Source: Sphingobacterium sp. UBA5670
GTDB lineage: Bacteria > Bacteroidota > Bacteroidia > Sphingobacteriales > Sphingobacteriaceae
Direction: 5' to 3'
Assembly (NCBI RefSeq): GCF_002420705.1
Contig: NZ_DIIM01000003.1
Location: 22,354 to 86,353 of the forward strand
DNA: 64,000 nucleotides
Below the pieces are notes generated by a model that worked only from the letters and a program-made list of their open reading frames with translations, had not been told where the DNA came from and made no database searches. The position numbers and the translations under genes are program-made. This document shows, piece by piece, positions 46,006 to 54,859 of the stretch. Every line of letters begins with the position of its first letter. Within the stretch, counting starts at the first letter, position 1.

Positions 46006-47586
46006 TTATTTCTTTACACAACGGATTTGAACAGCTTCTGTACTAGCCGCAGCTCGCCAGCCAATACCGTACCCAATATCCTTAGCTGCACCAGTCATAT
46101 GTAGTGTTTTGTAACCACCATCGGTTGCAGTTACCAAGTAGGCTCCTTCTTTTCCAATTACCGATCCATTATTATCGTTCGGATAATAACCACGGAAAGC
46201 GAAAAATAAATACTTGTCTCTTTGGCTCGCCGGGAAATTTACAGGCTCATCTGTATTCACCCCAAAGAACATACCCAAAGGTGAAGGTGAACTGCCATTA
46301 TAATAATCTACATAGCGTGCTGGATTCCAAGTTGCCATCAGATTTTGATTATCTTGACCTTTACCGCCTTGCTTCGGAGCAGTACGATCCATTAATGTCT
46401 GTATCTCAACTTCATTTGGTAATCTCCAGGTACCTAATGGCTGTACCAAAGCACAAGGATCGCCATTACCACCGTTGGTACCGTCTGCTCCTTGGTTAGT
46501 ACCGTCCAAGCGTTTTGGTAGGAGGCGGTCCGGAAACCAATAATCACCCGAACTATTCACTTCAGTACCAAAATGATATTCTCCGGTCGATGGATTGCGC
46601 TCCAAGTTACCCCCCGACCAGGTTTCATTTCCGATTTCGAAAGTAGGCAGCTTTTTAGGGCCTAAGTTTAAATCCAAAGTGTATTGAACACCTTGTCTCA
46701 ATGATAAACCTGGTAATTCCACATTTCCAACAACGCCGTTAATTGTCACTGGATCTAATTTCACTTGACCCACATTTGTATTTTCCACAGCGATCATCAC
46801 AGCATTGCTTGTCCATATTTGTCCAGCCGCTTGTGCCGGAAAACTAAAGTTTTTGACGGCTCCAGTTCCACTATAGCTAACAAGACCTGTAAGTTCATCA
46901 AAAGCATAGTTAAAATTAGGCGTTATTGTGGCTCCCCCGATAGCAGAAATAGTACGACCACTTCCAGCGTCAAATTTTACAGTAACCTCGGTCAGTTTGT
47001 GCTTCAGCAAAATATCCAAAGCATTTGTTCCTGCCGTTACAGTTTGGTTGATTTCCTGCCACAATGGATCTTTATCAGCTCCTGTCGCAGCTTCATTACC
47101 ATAGGCAGTTACCACAAATTTGTAAGCCCCAGGCTCAAGTTCGAACTTGTTGTTCGTTCCGCCGATACAGTTTATTGTCGTTTCTAAACTAGTACTACCC
47201 TGTTTATAAACCCGGATAGTGAAATTTCCATTAAAAGGTTTAATAGCTCCAGTTCCAATGGAAGTCGTTGCAGCTTTGCTTGCAGAAGCGCGCAACGCCG
47301 ATGTTGTTGAGCTTTTGACTTCAGTCAACGTTGCTCTCACGACCAGATCCTCACCAAAAGGGACAGTTACTTGCTGCACTGCAGCTGTTGAAGTTGTTGA
47401 AACACCAGCAGCAGCACGCGCCAAAAGTTTTGCGCCATCTTCAAGGCCAATCCCATTCATATTAACTGCTATAGCAGCCTTACCTTCTGTTTGAGTGTCA
47501 GTGCCATTATCCTTCTGGCATGAAGAAACAAAAAGTACAGTTGCCACAAGAGCCGTAAATAAAGTTTTAATGTTAAATTGTTTCAT
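46006..47586 (-). CDS. Fimbrillin-like lipoprotein, minus-strand unit
   Basis: 526 residues with lipobox FVSSCQKDNG. The N-terminal half resembles the Bacteroidota fimbrillin (FimA/Mfa1) lipoproteins: a long beta-sandwich with ELEPGAYKFVVTAYGNE and LRQGVQYTLDLNL. The C-terminal third has a lectin-like/Fib-succ-like unit with DPCALVQPLGTWRLP and ends VQIRCVKK. Its paralogue on the plus strand has DPCAQVYPQGLWRKP and ends VRCV. Type V pilus subunits are exported as lipoproteins and then cleaved for donor-strand assembly. Preceded by a 62-residue peptide gene, 27 bp away. Confidence 0.75.
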   Translation of the reverse strand: MKQFNIKTLFTALVATVLFVSSCQKDNGTDTQTEGKAAIAVNMNGIGLEDGAKLLARAAAGVSTTSTAAVQQVTVPFGEDLVVRATLTEVKSSTTSALRASASKAATTSIGTGAIKPFNGNFTIRVYKQGSTSLETTINCIGGTNNKFELEPGAYKFVVTAYGNEAATGADKDPLWQEINQTVTAGTNALDILLKHKLTEVTVKFDAGSGRTISAIGGATITPNFNYAFDELTGLVSYSGTGAVKNFSFPAQAAGQIWTSNAVMIAVENTNVGQVKLDPVTINGVVGNVELPGLSLRQGVQYTLDLNLGPKKLPTFEIGNETWSGGNLERNPSTGEYHFGTEVNSSGDYWFPDRLLPKRLDGTNQGADGTNGGNGDPCALVQPLGTWRLPNEVEIQTLMDRTAPKQGGKGQDNQNLMATWNPARYVDYYNGSSPSPLGMFFGVNTDEPVNFPASQRDKYLFFAFRGYYPNDNNGSVIGKEGAYLVTATDGGYKTLHMTGAAKDIGYGIGWRAAASTEAVQIRCVKK

Positions 47587-47613
47587 AGCTAATTAATTTG
47601 ATCAGAATTACGG

Positions 47614-47802
47614 TTAGTTCCAAAAGTTATTATCTACCTCATGCGTCTGTGTTTCTGTTTCCCCCCATTGCTGTTGAACAGATGGATTTACAGAGCCGGC
47701 AGCCACACTATACTCCAATTCAATTTTTTGTTTTTTTACTGCCGGAGCAACATAAACTAAACGGTCAGTTTTGCTCATCAAATTTTTCTTTTGCGTTTTC
47801 AT
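47614..47802 (-). CDS. Small leaderless peptide, YVAP/AAGS family, minus-strand unit
   Basis: 62 residues. No signal peptide. Contains YVAPAVKKQKIELEYSVAAG followed by S and a polar, Gln/Thr/Glu-rich tail ending in Phe-Trp-Asn. The core Y-V-A-P-x8-ELE-x3-AAGS is shared with the 51-residue peptide at 49111. Short peptides of this kind recur in Bacteroidota, often near exported proteins, and I know of no established function. It is 27 bp upstream of the fimbrillin gene. Confidence 0.6.
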   Translation of the reverse strand: MKTQKKNLMSKTDRLVYVAPAVKKQKIELEYSVAAGSVNPSVQQQWGETETQTHEVDNNFWN

Positions 47803-47988
47803 GATTATATTCTTTACGTGTTATAAGTGTTGTTGAATACCCAAAATGAAACAGCGTCAAAAACTCATCATAAACAACTGTATTACAGCTATATAAATAG
47901 GTAAAATAGAGCCCTTTTCATTTTGAAGATGTGCGAAAGTAGGCAATATTTAATTCCATAAACAATATTTTAAGCTAAGTTTGCATAC

Positions 47989-48008
47989 TTGTAGAGGCAT
48001 AGCTACAA
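47989..48008. promoter_or_regulatory. Degenerate copy of the set B palindrome
   Basis: TTGTAGAGGCATAGCTACAA, the same 20-bp length with 6-bp perfect outer arms and one mismatch from TTGTAGC-N6-GCTACAA. It lies about 70 bp upstream of the predicted start of the minus-strand peptide/fimbrillin unit. Confidence 0.5.
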
Positions 48009-49070
48009 ACCAGCTAAAAAAGAACAACTTAGTAGTATCACGAAAAGAAACAAGAATAAATAAAGAACTATTCAGGTAAAAAAATCAGGAATTCACTATC
48101 CCATTTAAGGAAACGCCAATAATCCCATTATAGAAAGTTAGAAACGCAATTATTGAAAACTATCCACCTCAAATTATGCACAATACCCTCTCCAAACACA
48201 ACAATATATTAATTTCGTTTTATAAAGCAGCTGCTTTCCAATAGGCCATTTCCATCAAATAAAACGTTATGTTTACATTTATTAATACTTAAGTCAATTC
48301 CGCAAAAAAATTAGTTGCATCCACAATTTTTCCTAAAATGAAATACAATAACATAAATAAAAAAGAAACATATTGCATGGGATATACTCAATTTATAACC
48401 TTATAAAACATAAAAAAACAATTAATATTGAAAATCAATAAATAAAAAACAAATAAACAGCATTTAATTGGAAACTATCTACCTGAAGGGAAAAATAGAG
48501 ACAGCAAATAACACTATCAAAAAAAGAAATATATATCCTTATTATAACATCAAAATCAGAAAAACAAGCTATTTAAAAGAACCTGTTCAAACATATTAAT
48601 TATAGAATAATAAACAGCCAAAAAAACATTTTTCAAAAAAAACAAAAACAAAAGAACTGTTGGCTTGTTTAAGGAGATGTTAGCAAGAAGAAAGCTGATC
48701 AATTAGTCTAAAATATAGCCAAAAGGCTTATTTAGGCACTGTTTAGCCCAATACCATATATAATCACAACCATGAAGAAAGTTGTTATATTATGAAATCA
48801 ATAATGAATTAAAAAAAAGTTTACAATTTTTTTTTGCACAAGTTGATATTAAGTCGTAATATTACAATTCAATTCGGGAAAAGTATAACTAGCCGATAGC
48901 AAAAAAGTATTAACAATTAAATTAGAAACACACACAAACAGAAAAATAAAAACCAAAAATGCGCTCGCTAAAACAGCGTTAATTGCCTATACGCAAAGGC
49001 AAAGCCGTTTAACAACGAGAGTATTTTTTGAACATGAACAAGGGTTAAAATTGTCCATTAAATTTAAACC

Positions 49071-49090
49071 CCATGCTGGCAACAGCATGG
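49071..49090 (+). promoter_or_regulatory. Stable hairpin with GCAA tetraloop in the peptide gene leader
   Basis: CCATGCTG-GCAA-CAGCATGG, an 8-bp perfect stem with a GNRA-class tetraloop, 20 nt before the ATG at 49111. No T-run follows, so it is not a terminator. It may protect the mRNA or regulate translation. Confidence 0.5.
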
Positions 49091-49110
49091 ATTATCCAAA
49101 TAATATTATC

Positions 49111-49266
49111 ATGAATAAGAACGCAAAAAAAATGTACGTTGCTCCGTCCATCGTGGAGAACGTAGTTGAATTGGAACAAGGCATTGCTGCTGGCTCTGCT
49201 ACCACAGCCCCTACCGACGGCGGTTTCGGTGAAGGCACAGGTGGCACAGGTACAGGTGAAGCATAA
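49111..49266 (+). CDS. Small leaderless peptide, YVAP/AAGS family, plus-strand unit
   Basis: 51 residues from the ATG at 49111; a longer frame from 49051 covers the leader hairpin and is unlikely. Sequence MNKNAKKMYVAPSIVENVV, then ELEQGIAAGSAT and a Gly/Thr-rich tail (GGFGEGTGGTGTGEA). Core shared with the 62-residue peptide on the other strand. Tail sequence differs completely between the two, as for a leader plus variable part. Fimbrillin gene follows after 51 bp. Confidence 0.6.
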   Translation: MNKNAKKMYVAPSIVENVVELEQGIAAGSATTAPTDGGFGEGTGGTGTGEA

Positions 49267-49317
49267 CCAGCCTGAAAGGACTTAAAAAAGCATTTATTAC
49301 ACGATTTTAAGAAATTT

Positions 49318-51126
49318 ATGAACTTTTCAACGATTAGAAAAGCTAATTGGATTGTTGCGACTGTCCTTTTAGCGACATCTGGAATGCTTGCTACAAGCTG
49401 TTCCAAAGAGCGCGGCGCTGCAGTAGAGCAAGCCGATAACCATGAGGGCACAAACATTGTGCTGTCCGTCAAAGGTATTAATGAAGGATCAGACAATACC
49501 GTAAAACAAGCTTCAAACAAAAGTAAATCCGCAAAATTACAGGTAGAATCCTTTGCAGATGTGGACGTTGTATCTGCTGTTGATAACAATGTTCCATTCA
49601 AAGCGGCAGCATCAGATGTTGTACAGAGCAGAAATGCAGATGGAACAGTAGCGGCTGCAAGCACGGGCCTACGCGCTGCAGCATTAGAGAACGGCGTCAC
49701 TTACCGGGTTTACCTTTACTCTGCCGATGGAACTCAGTTAATCTCTTCCAAACAATACAGTGTTTCAGGACCAGATTTAACAATCTCTGTAACACCTGGC
49801 ACCACGTACAAATGGGTAGCCTTATCCTACAACAATACGGATGCGATCCCAGACGTTACTGTTGCAAACCCAACACTTCAATTACCGGAGAATAAGGATG
49901 TCCTTTACGCTTCTGGAAGTATCACTATTCCAAGCACCCCAGGGACAGATGTTACTTTACCGATTACCTTCGCACACAAATATTCACGTATCGCTATTGA
50001 ACTGAATACCATGGGTGTATTTGGAAATATGGTATCTGGAAATCTTGCTGTATCTAATTTAGCTTTGCGGAGCGCAGCGCTTAACGTAGCTACTGGAGCC
50101 CTTACACCGTCTGCTACTACATTTTCACCAACATTAAACTGGAGCAGCTTTACTAATATTGATCCGGCTTACTCGGATGCGAAAATTGCTTACGTCTATA
50201 CAGCCGGAACGACAGCTTTAAATAACGTCACTGTCTCTGTAACGAATTTAGCAATCAAACATGCCGACAACGTAGACCGCACTTTTGCGACCACAGCTCC
50301 GATTAATATTTCTTTTAATGTAACTCCGGTATTAGGAAATAGTCATCGTCTATTGGCAAATATCGTTGAATCGCCACTGACTTCGACAGGATCTACGGTA
50401 AAATGGTCTCGTTCGAATCTATATTACACTGCTGGTCACAACCCTTACCGTTTCTTTGCGAATAACAGACAACGTTCTGAAGCAAATAGCTATTTCGCCT
50501 ATGGTGCGATACTTCCGGGTCAATTTCAGTCCATGACAGCATACGCTGACCCTTGTGCACAAGTGTACCCTCAAGGGCTTTGGAGAAAACCAAGTCATGC
50601 TGATTTTTCTACCACAGCTTATGTCAGTTCGAATGCTCTTTTAACAGATGTATTGCAAAATATCACGGATCTTCTTATCGGAACAAAAGCGCCGAACTCT
50701 TCACCAAGTCCTGCAAGTGGATCGACTACTGGAAATTATATCCAGTATACGACTACATCAGGAACAGGCAATTCAGCATTTGATGCAGCTTCCAACAACC
50801 TTCGTTTTTATTACAATGGTCAATTGGCACGCGTAAATGTATTGGATCCAAATTTCCTTACGCTTGATCTGACAGCTATTCAGGCACTTTTAGGATTAAG
50901 TTATGGTCGTGAAGCTGCTTTATGGACTTCAGATCCACCGAACAGTATTTTAGGTTTGGTTAATTTAGGAACTTGGGGATATTTGGCAGTAACAAAACAA
51001 CCCCTTTTAACAGGACGTATTGCAACTGCACAAGGTACAGCTGAGCTACTATCTACGGTGAGCCTATTGGGTATTAACGTTGCAAGTTCATCACTTAAAA
51101 ACGTTCGTTGTGTACGCACAAACTAG
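49318..51126 (+). CDS. Fimbrillin-like lipoprotein, plus-strand unit
   Basis: 602 residues with lipobox ATSCSKERG. N-terminal part resembles fimbrillin-type sandwiches (YRVYLYSADGTQLISSKQYS, TPGTTYKWVALSYNNTD, then FAHKYSRIAIELNTMG). C-terminal region has DPCAQVYPQGLWRKPSHADF and ends VRCVRTN, matching the minus-strand paralogue. Rich in Ala, Ser and Thr. Probably a cell-surface fibre subunit or its anchor, unlike the chaperone-usher sets, which carry non-lipidated pilins. Confidence 0.72.
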   Translation: MNFSTIRKANWIVATVLLATSGMLATSCSKERGAAVEQADNHEGTNIVLSVKGINEGSDNTVKQASNKSKSAKLQVESFADVDVVSAVDNNVPFKAAASDVVQSRNADGTVAAASTGLRAAALENGVTYRVYLYSADGTQLISSKQYSVSGPDLTISVTPGTTYKWVALSYNNTDAIPDVTVANPTLQLPENKDVLYASGSITIPSTPGTDVTLPITFAHKYSRIAIELNTMGVFGNMVSGNLAVSNLALRSAALNVATGALTPSATTFSPTLNWSSFTNIDPAYSDAKIAYVYTAGTTALNNVTVSVTNLAIKHADNVDRTFATTAPINISFNVTPVLGNSHRLLANIVESPLTSTGSTVKWSRSNLYYTAGHNPYRFFANNRQRSEANSYFAYGAILPGQFQSMTAYADPCAQVYPQGLWRKPSHADFSTTAYVSSNALLTDVLQNITDLLIGTKAPNSSPSPASGSTTGNYIQYTTTSGTGNSAFDAASNNLRFYYNGQLARVNVLDPNFLTLDLTAIQALLGLSYGREAALWTSDPPNSILGLVNLGTWGYLAVTKQPLLTGRIATAQGTAELLSTVSLLGINVASSSLKNVRCVRTN

Positions 51127-51161
51127 ACAATAAAAATAGTTTTTTGGTAACCCTATAAATG

Positions 51162-51187
51162 AAACGGCTAGCGCGATCTAGCCGTTT
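51162..51187 (+). terminator. Intrinsic terminator of the plus-strand fimbrillin gene
   Basis: 10-bp perfect stem (AAACGGCTAG / CTAGCCGTTT), 6-nt loop, followed by a run of T, 36 bp after the stop. Confidence 0.88.
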
Positions 51188-51340
51188 TTTTATGAAAAAA
51201 TTTTGTAGCCCTATATCCACATTAATACATTTTTACATGATTTTAGCATTTTTTAACAGGAGCAATTCCATATTATTTTTTTACATTTGGGCCGTCAAGT
51301 CATTTTTTTTGCGTTCGACTTGATAATATTAATGGATATA

Positions 51341-51364
51341 ATGGGGCGAAGGCGTTCGCCCCAT
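51341..51364. terminator. Second hairpin between convergent genes
   Basis: 10-bp perfect stem (ATGGGGCGAA, GGCG loop, TTCGCCCCAT) 55 bp after the stop of the minus-strand outer-membrane gene. On the plus strand it is followed by TTTACTTTTT, on the minus strand there is no T-run. Orientation is therefore unclear. Confidence 0.6.
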
Positions 51365-51418
51365 TTACTTTTTAACGCCCCCTCTCAACAAATTTCTTCC
51401 CTCTTTTCTTCTTTGAAA

Positions 51419-52207
51419 TTATAGCTGGTAGATCAATCGACAGAACGAACTCATTGCCCTTTCATGGCCGCTTAGCGGCCAACCCACAGCCATACCAACA
51501 GCCAACTTGTGGCTCAGACCGAGTTTAATCTGGGGATGTAAAGTCGTTTGAACACCCGCTGAAGAAATTTCCTGATTGACTTCAACACCGATAAAATGAT
51601 CGGTTTGTGGTACCGTATAATGAAATGATGTATTCACTTGCCAGTTCATATTCACTTTGGATGCGGCATCATGAAAAGCGATCTCCGGACCGGTATAAAT
51701 CAAGGCGTGCCAGTTGTTATGCCAATTTTTGGCTGCGATAAAAAATGGATTGAATGCCGTGCCCCCATGCGCCAGATCAAAGATCTGGGTATACCCGACA
51801 GCCAATGTTGCGGCATGTTTTTTGGAAACAAAAAATGAATATTGGGAGGATAAACGTAATCTTTCTAACTGATTTGTCGAAGGGGTGCTGGCCGCTCGGC
51901 TTTTGGAATAGACAAAATCTGTTTCGACTTCTAAGCCTAAGCGATCAACAGGTGCAAATTCATACTCCATTAAATAACCATAGTCATCCATGGTATGGGT
52001 CCTTTTGATATCTGCCCCAACATTAAATTCTTTTTCTCCTTTTCGTGCTCCGAGATCCCGGACGAGATCATTATATAGAGGTTCGGCATGATGTACCTTA
52101 TCTGGCATTGACCTATTTTCCTGGGCAACAGCCGGAAGAGAAAAGAAAAAAGTACCCAAAACCAACCATCCTCCCAAGGTTGCATATGCAAATTTATTAT
52201 TTTCCAT
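51419..52207 (-). CDS. Outer-membrane beta-barrel protein
   Basis: 262 residues from the ATG at 52207 (a GTG five codons upstream is the only longer option). Signal peptide (LGGWLVLGTFFFSLPAVAQ). The mature start KVHHAEPLYNDLVRDLGARK is a recognisable segment in several Bacteroidota outer-membrane proteins. Alternating hydrophobic strands fit an eight- to ten-stranded barrel. It follows the exported peptidase gene by 39 bp on the same strand. Function unknown. Confidence 0.7.
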   Translation of the reverse strand: MENNKFAYATLGGWLVLGTFFFSLPAVAQENRSMPDKVHHAEPLYNDLVRDLGARKGEKEFNVGADIKRTHTMDDYGYLMEYEFAPVDRLGLEVETDFVYSKSRAASTPSTNQLERLRLSSQYSFFVSKKHAATLAVGYTQIFDLAHGGTAFNPFFIAAKNWHNNWHALIYTGPEIAFHDAASKVNMNWQVNTSFHYTVPQTDHFIGVEVNQEISSAGVQTTLHPQIKLGLSHKLAVGMAVGWPLSGHERAMSSFCRLIYQL

Positions 52208-52246
52208 AAGGCAAACTTGCACCTGAAATATGGAAAGAATTGGGAA

Positions 52247-53434
52247 TTATAAGTTGATCTTTTTCTGTAGTGAAGCATCTAAAGCATCTTTGTGCAGGAG
52301 CAAGGTGATGGTCTTAAAACGAACAAATTCTTTGGTCACGTACATATAACCTTTATAGAAATTGGCTTTGCCCCAAGAATTTTTCACGATATAATAAGGT
52401 CTGCCATGCTGGTCATTGGCCAGCCCCACAATGTGCATCGCATGGTCATCGGTGGTCTGCCAGCTTTCAAAGGCCGCTTGTCTTTCGGCAGCAGTAATAA
52501 TCCGCTCCGGCATTGGTTTCACAAACATATTTCTTATTTCTTCTCTAGACATCTCGTCGCTGCATTTTTCCGGTACGTATGCTAAACCATGCTGCCAGGA
52601 AAAACCATGTTCGGATACATCTGTTGTCCATGCAACGGTATAGCCCCGCTGTAATGCGGTATCAATGGTGCTGGTGAGTTGTTCCATGGGTACATTATAG
52701 AACGAGTCGAAAGACCAATTATCCGGGACTAAGAGCACAAAAGGCTTGTAATAGGGTTGATCTGTCACAGAGGCCAAAGCCACATAGTCATCCGGGCGAA
52801 TGCCAATTACTTGATCCGCAAACGTTCGCGCAGTATAATTTTTACCCTGATAATCAAAGGTTTTGGGCACTTCCCCTAAATGCGCATCTAAGGTGGCAAG
52901 GTAAGACTGCTCCCAATTCGACCGCAATGGTTTGGATTTGACCAGTACCTTAAGCATGGTATTCAGCATGGGCGTCATTTTTTTGAAATCATTGTAAGTA
53001 TGGTTTCCATGCAAGCCTGTGTAATCCGCTCTTGGCATCGCTCCATACTTACGGTATACATTAAGAACATCTTGCAGCTGTCCCCCTTCCCCCATGGTCA
53101 ATCCACCATGCAGCCGCACAAAATTACGTGCCTTATCGATATAAGCTTGTCTTGCCGTATAAATCTGGGAAATTTCAACGGGCTTTTTTCCCATTCGGAT
53201 CATTTCAGATTCCAGGAAAGAATTACCCGTATAGGACCAGCAGGTATTAGAGGCCCCCTGCTGTTTGACCGAAGTGCAGCCAAGATTGATTATTTCGGTA
53301 AATACATATTGTGTTTTAACCCGTGCATATTTATTTCTTTGGATGTATGGCAAACCATATCTATAAAAAAGCATACTTAAAACAAGGACGAGCAGCAGCC
53401 CGAAGACCCATTGCTTTTTTTTCATTCGTGTCAT
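52247..53434 (-). CDS. Exported aminopeptidase C/bleomycin-hydrolase-like peptidase (C1B)
   Basis: 395 residues from the ATG at 53434. That start has a strong Shine-Dalgarno-like GGAGGA and forms a TAATG junction with the upstream acyltransferase. Triad read from the sequence: Cys65 (SNTCWSYT), His331 (DDHAMHIVG) and Asn352 (VKNSWG). PepC/bleomycin hydrolases are normally cytoplasmic hexamers; this one begins with a membrane segment (VFGLLLVLVLSMLF), so it is likely periplasmic or membrane-anchored. Shorter than cytoplasmic PepC (about 435-455). Confidence 0.9.
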   Translation of the reverse strand: MTRMKKKQWVFGLLLVLVLSMLFYRYGLPYIQRNKYARVKTQYVFTEIINLGCTSVKQQGASNTCWSYTGNSFLESEMIRMGKKPVEISQIYTARQAYIDKARNFVRLHGGLTMGEGGQLQDVLNVYRKYGAMPRADYTGLHGNHTYNDFKKMTPMLNTMLKVLVKSKPLRSNWEQSYLATLDAHLGEVPKTFDYQGKNYTARTFADQVIGIRPDDYVALASVTDQPYYKPFVLLVPDNWSFDSFYNVPMEQLTSTIDTALQRGYTVAWTTDVSEHGFSWQHGLAYVPEKCSDEMSREEIRNMFVKPMPERIITAAERQAAFESWQTTDDHAMHIVGLANDQHGRPYYIVKNSWGKANFYKGYMYVTKEFVRFKTITLLLHKDALDASLQKKINL

Positions 53435-54561
53435 TATCTTCCTCCACATATTATTGCTGTAAATCTTGGCAGCATGTCTTTCAACAACCGATAACCGAGC
53501 AGCCCCAGCACAATAACAACAGTGGGACATGCAATATATAAAAACAGCAATGCAGCTTCAGACTGGGGCCGGATCAGATGAAATAAAAATTTGATCACAA
53601 ATACCAAAGGCAAACGATGATACGCAAAGATAAAAAAGCTTCCGTCAGCCAAAAAAGAATTGGGACGCCAGCGACCTTTCTGAATAAAATGCGCTGAAAG
53701 TGCTATTACAAATACCATCCCAGCCAGCACATTTGCACAATACAGATAACTCCACCAGCTCTTGCCAAAAAAATAGAATTCTGCGGCGATCAGGAGTATA
53801 AAGATCCCTGCATCCCAAGGTAAAAGCGGCTTCAGCAGCAGTATAAAATCTTTTTTATAGATACTAAAATATGCACCCGTTGCAAAGAAAAAAAGTGATA
53901 CTGTGCTTAGGCCAGGCAGATAGAAATAAGGAGCGTATAGCCAAATCAGGCCCAGAAAAGCTAAAGCATATACACCGAGCTTTTTGACCATCAAATATAC
54001 TACGGGAGAAAAAACGACCAGCACCATAAGGTCACGTATAAACCAAAAAGGAGAATTAACGGGGAGTGTTTTTTTGAGATGAGGGTTTACCTTTGAGGTA
54101 TCCCAGAATGACCAGATCCAATCCAAAACGCTGTAGCTGACAATCGGCTTATTTACGCCAGAAACAAGACTACCCCTAAGAAAAGTCTGTGCAATAAAAA
54201 GAAAAAGCAACACGACCAAATTCCAAAAGATATAAGGAATTAAAAGGGAACGCACACGGTTTTTTAACTTTTTCAGATAAATTTGGGCCGAAAACCCTTC
54301 CGTTCGGTAGAAAAACAAAAATCCCGAAATAAAAAAGAATAACGGAACACAGACTTCAAAAATAATCTTAGAAAATAGAAAAAAAACACGGGTAAAAATC
54401 GGAAAATTTACCAGGCTAAATTGCTTTGCTCCTGCCAGTACAATATGGGAAAAATCGGTATGGATAAACACCACACCTACAATCAGCGGAAAACGCAAGA
54501 AATCTATCGTTTTGGACAATAGGCTAGCGTCGGTCTGTTTTAAATGATAATCTTTACCCAT
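53434..54561 (-). CDS. Membrane acyltransferase, acyltransferase-3 family
   Basis: 375 residues, about ten transmembrane helices, conserved block IDFLRFPLIVGVVFIHTDF at the N-terminus with the family His. Translationally coupled to the exported peptidase by a 1-bp TAATG overlap, an unusual pairing. Might acylate a surface sugar or lipid. Acceptor unknown. Confidence 0.88.
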   Translation of the reverse strand: MGKDYHLKQTDASLLSKTIDFLRFPLIVGVVFIHTDFSHIVLAGAKQFSLVNFPIFTRVFFLFSKIIFEVCVPLFFFISGFLFFYRTEGFSAQIYLKKLKNRVRSLLIPYIFWNLVVLLFLFIAQTFLRGSLVSGVNKPIVSYSVLDWIWSFWDTSKVNPHLKKTLPVNSPFWFIRDLMVLVVFSPVVYLMVKKLGVYALAFLGLIWLYAPYFYLPGLSTVSLFFFATGAYFSIYKKDFILLLKPLLPWDAGIFILLIAAEFYFFGKSWWSYLYCANVLAGMVFVIALSAHFIQKGRWRPNSFLADGSFFIFAYHRLPLVFVIKFLFHLIRPQSEAALLFLYIACPTVVIVLGLLGYRLLKDMLPRFTAIICGGR

Positions 54562-54859
54562 TAGTTAGATTTAATGAAATTGTTTAGTCTCCGTTAAAAT
54601 ACAAATTTTCAATGAGAATCTGTATACACCTATTTAACAAAACACAATTAACAAACTGTATAACAACAACTTAAATCTATCCCAGTGCATGAAACAATAT
54701 TTTTACACAAGAGATCGTTATCATATTATCTAAACCAACACGAATATATGCGACAATTACAATCCACTTTCATATAAACTACAATAACAAATTTTAATCA
54801 CTGATTAACAGGTCATTCCATTTAAACAGCACAAAATCAAATTCAGACAAGAACATCAA

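Larger units (their letters stand above)
47803..49110. other. 1.3 kb AT-rich spacer between divergent peptide/fimbrillin units
   Basis: No ORF longer than the small peptides, no RNA that I recognise. Long A-rich tracts at 48300-48660 and 48800-48840. On the left (47934-47941) the minus strand reads TACTTTCG, one mismatch from the -7 consensus, with TTG 21 bp above it. A degenerate operator palindrome is at 47989 and a stable hairpin at 49071. The spacer is far larger than any other in the window, which points to large regulatory content. Confidence 0.5.
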
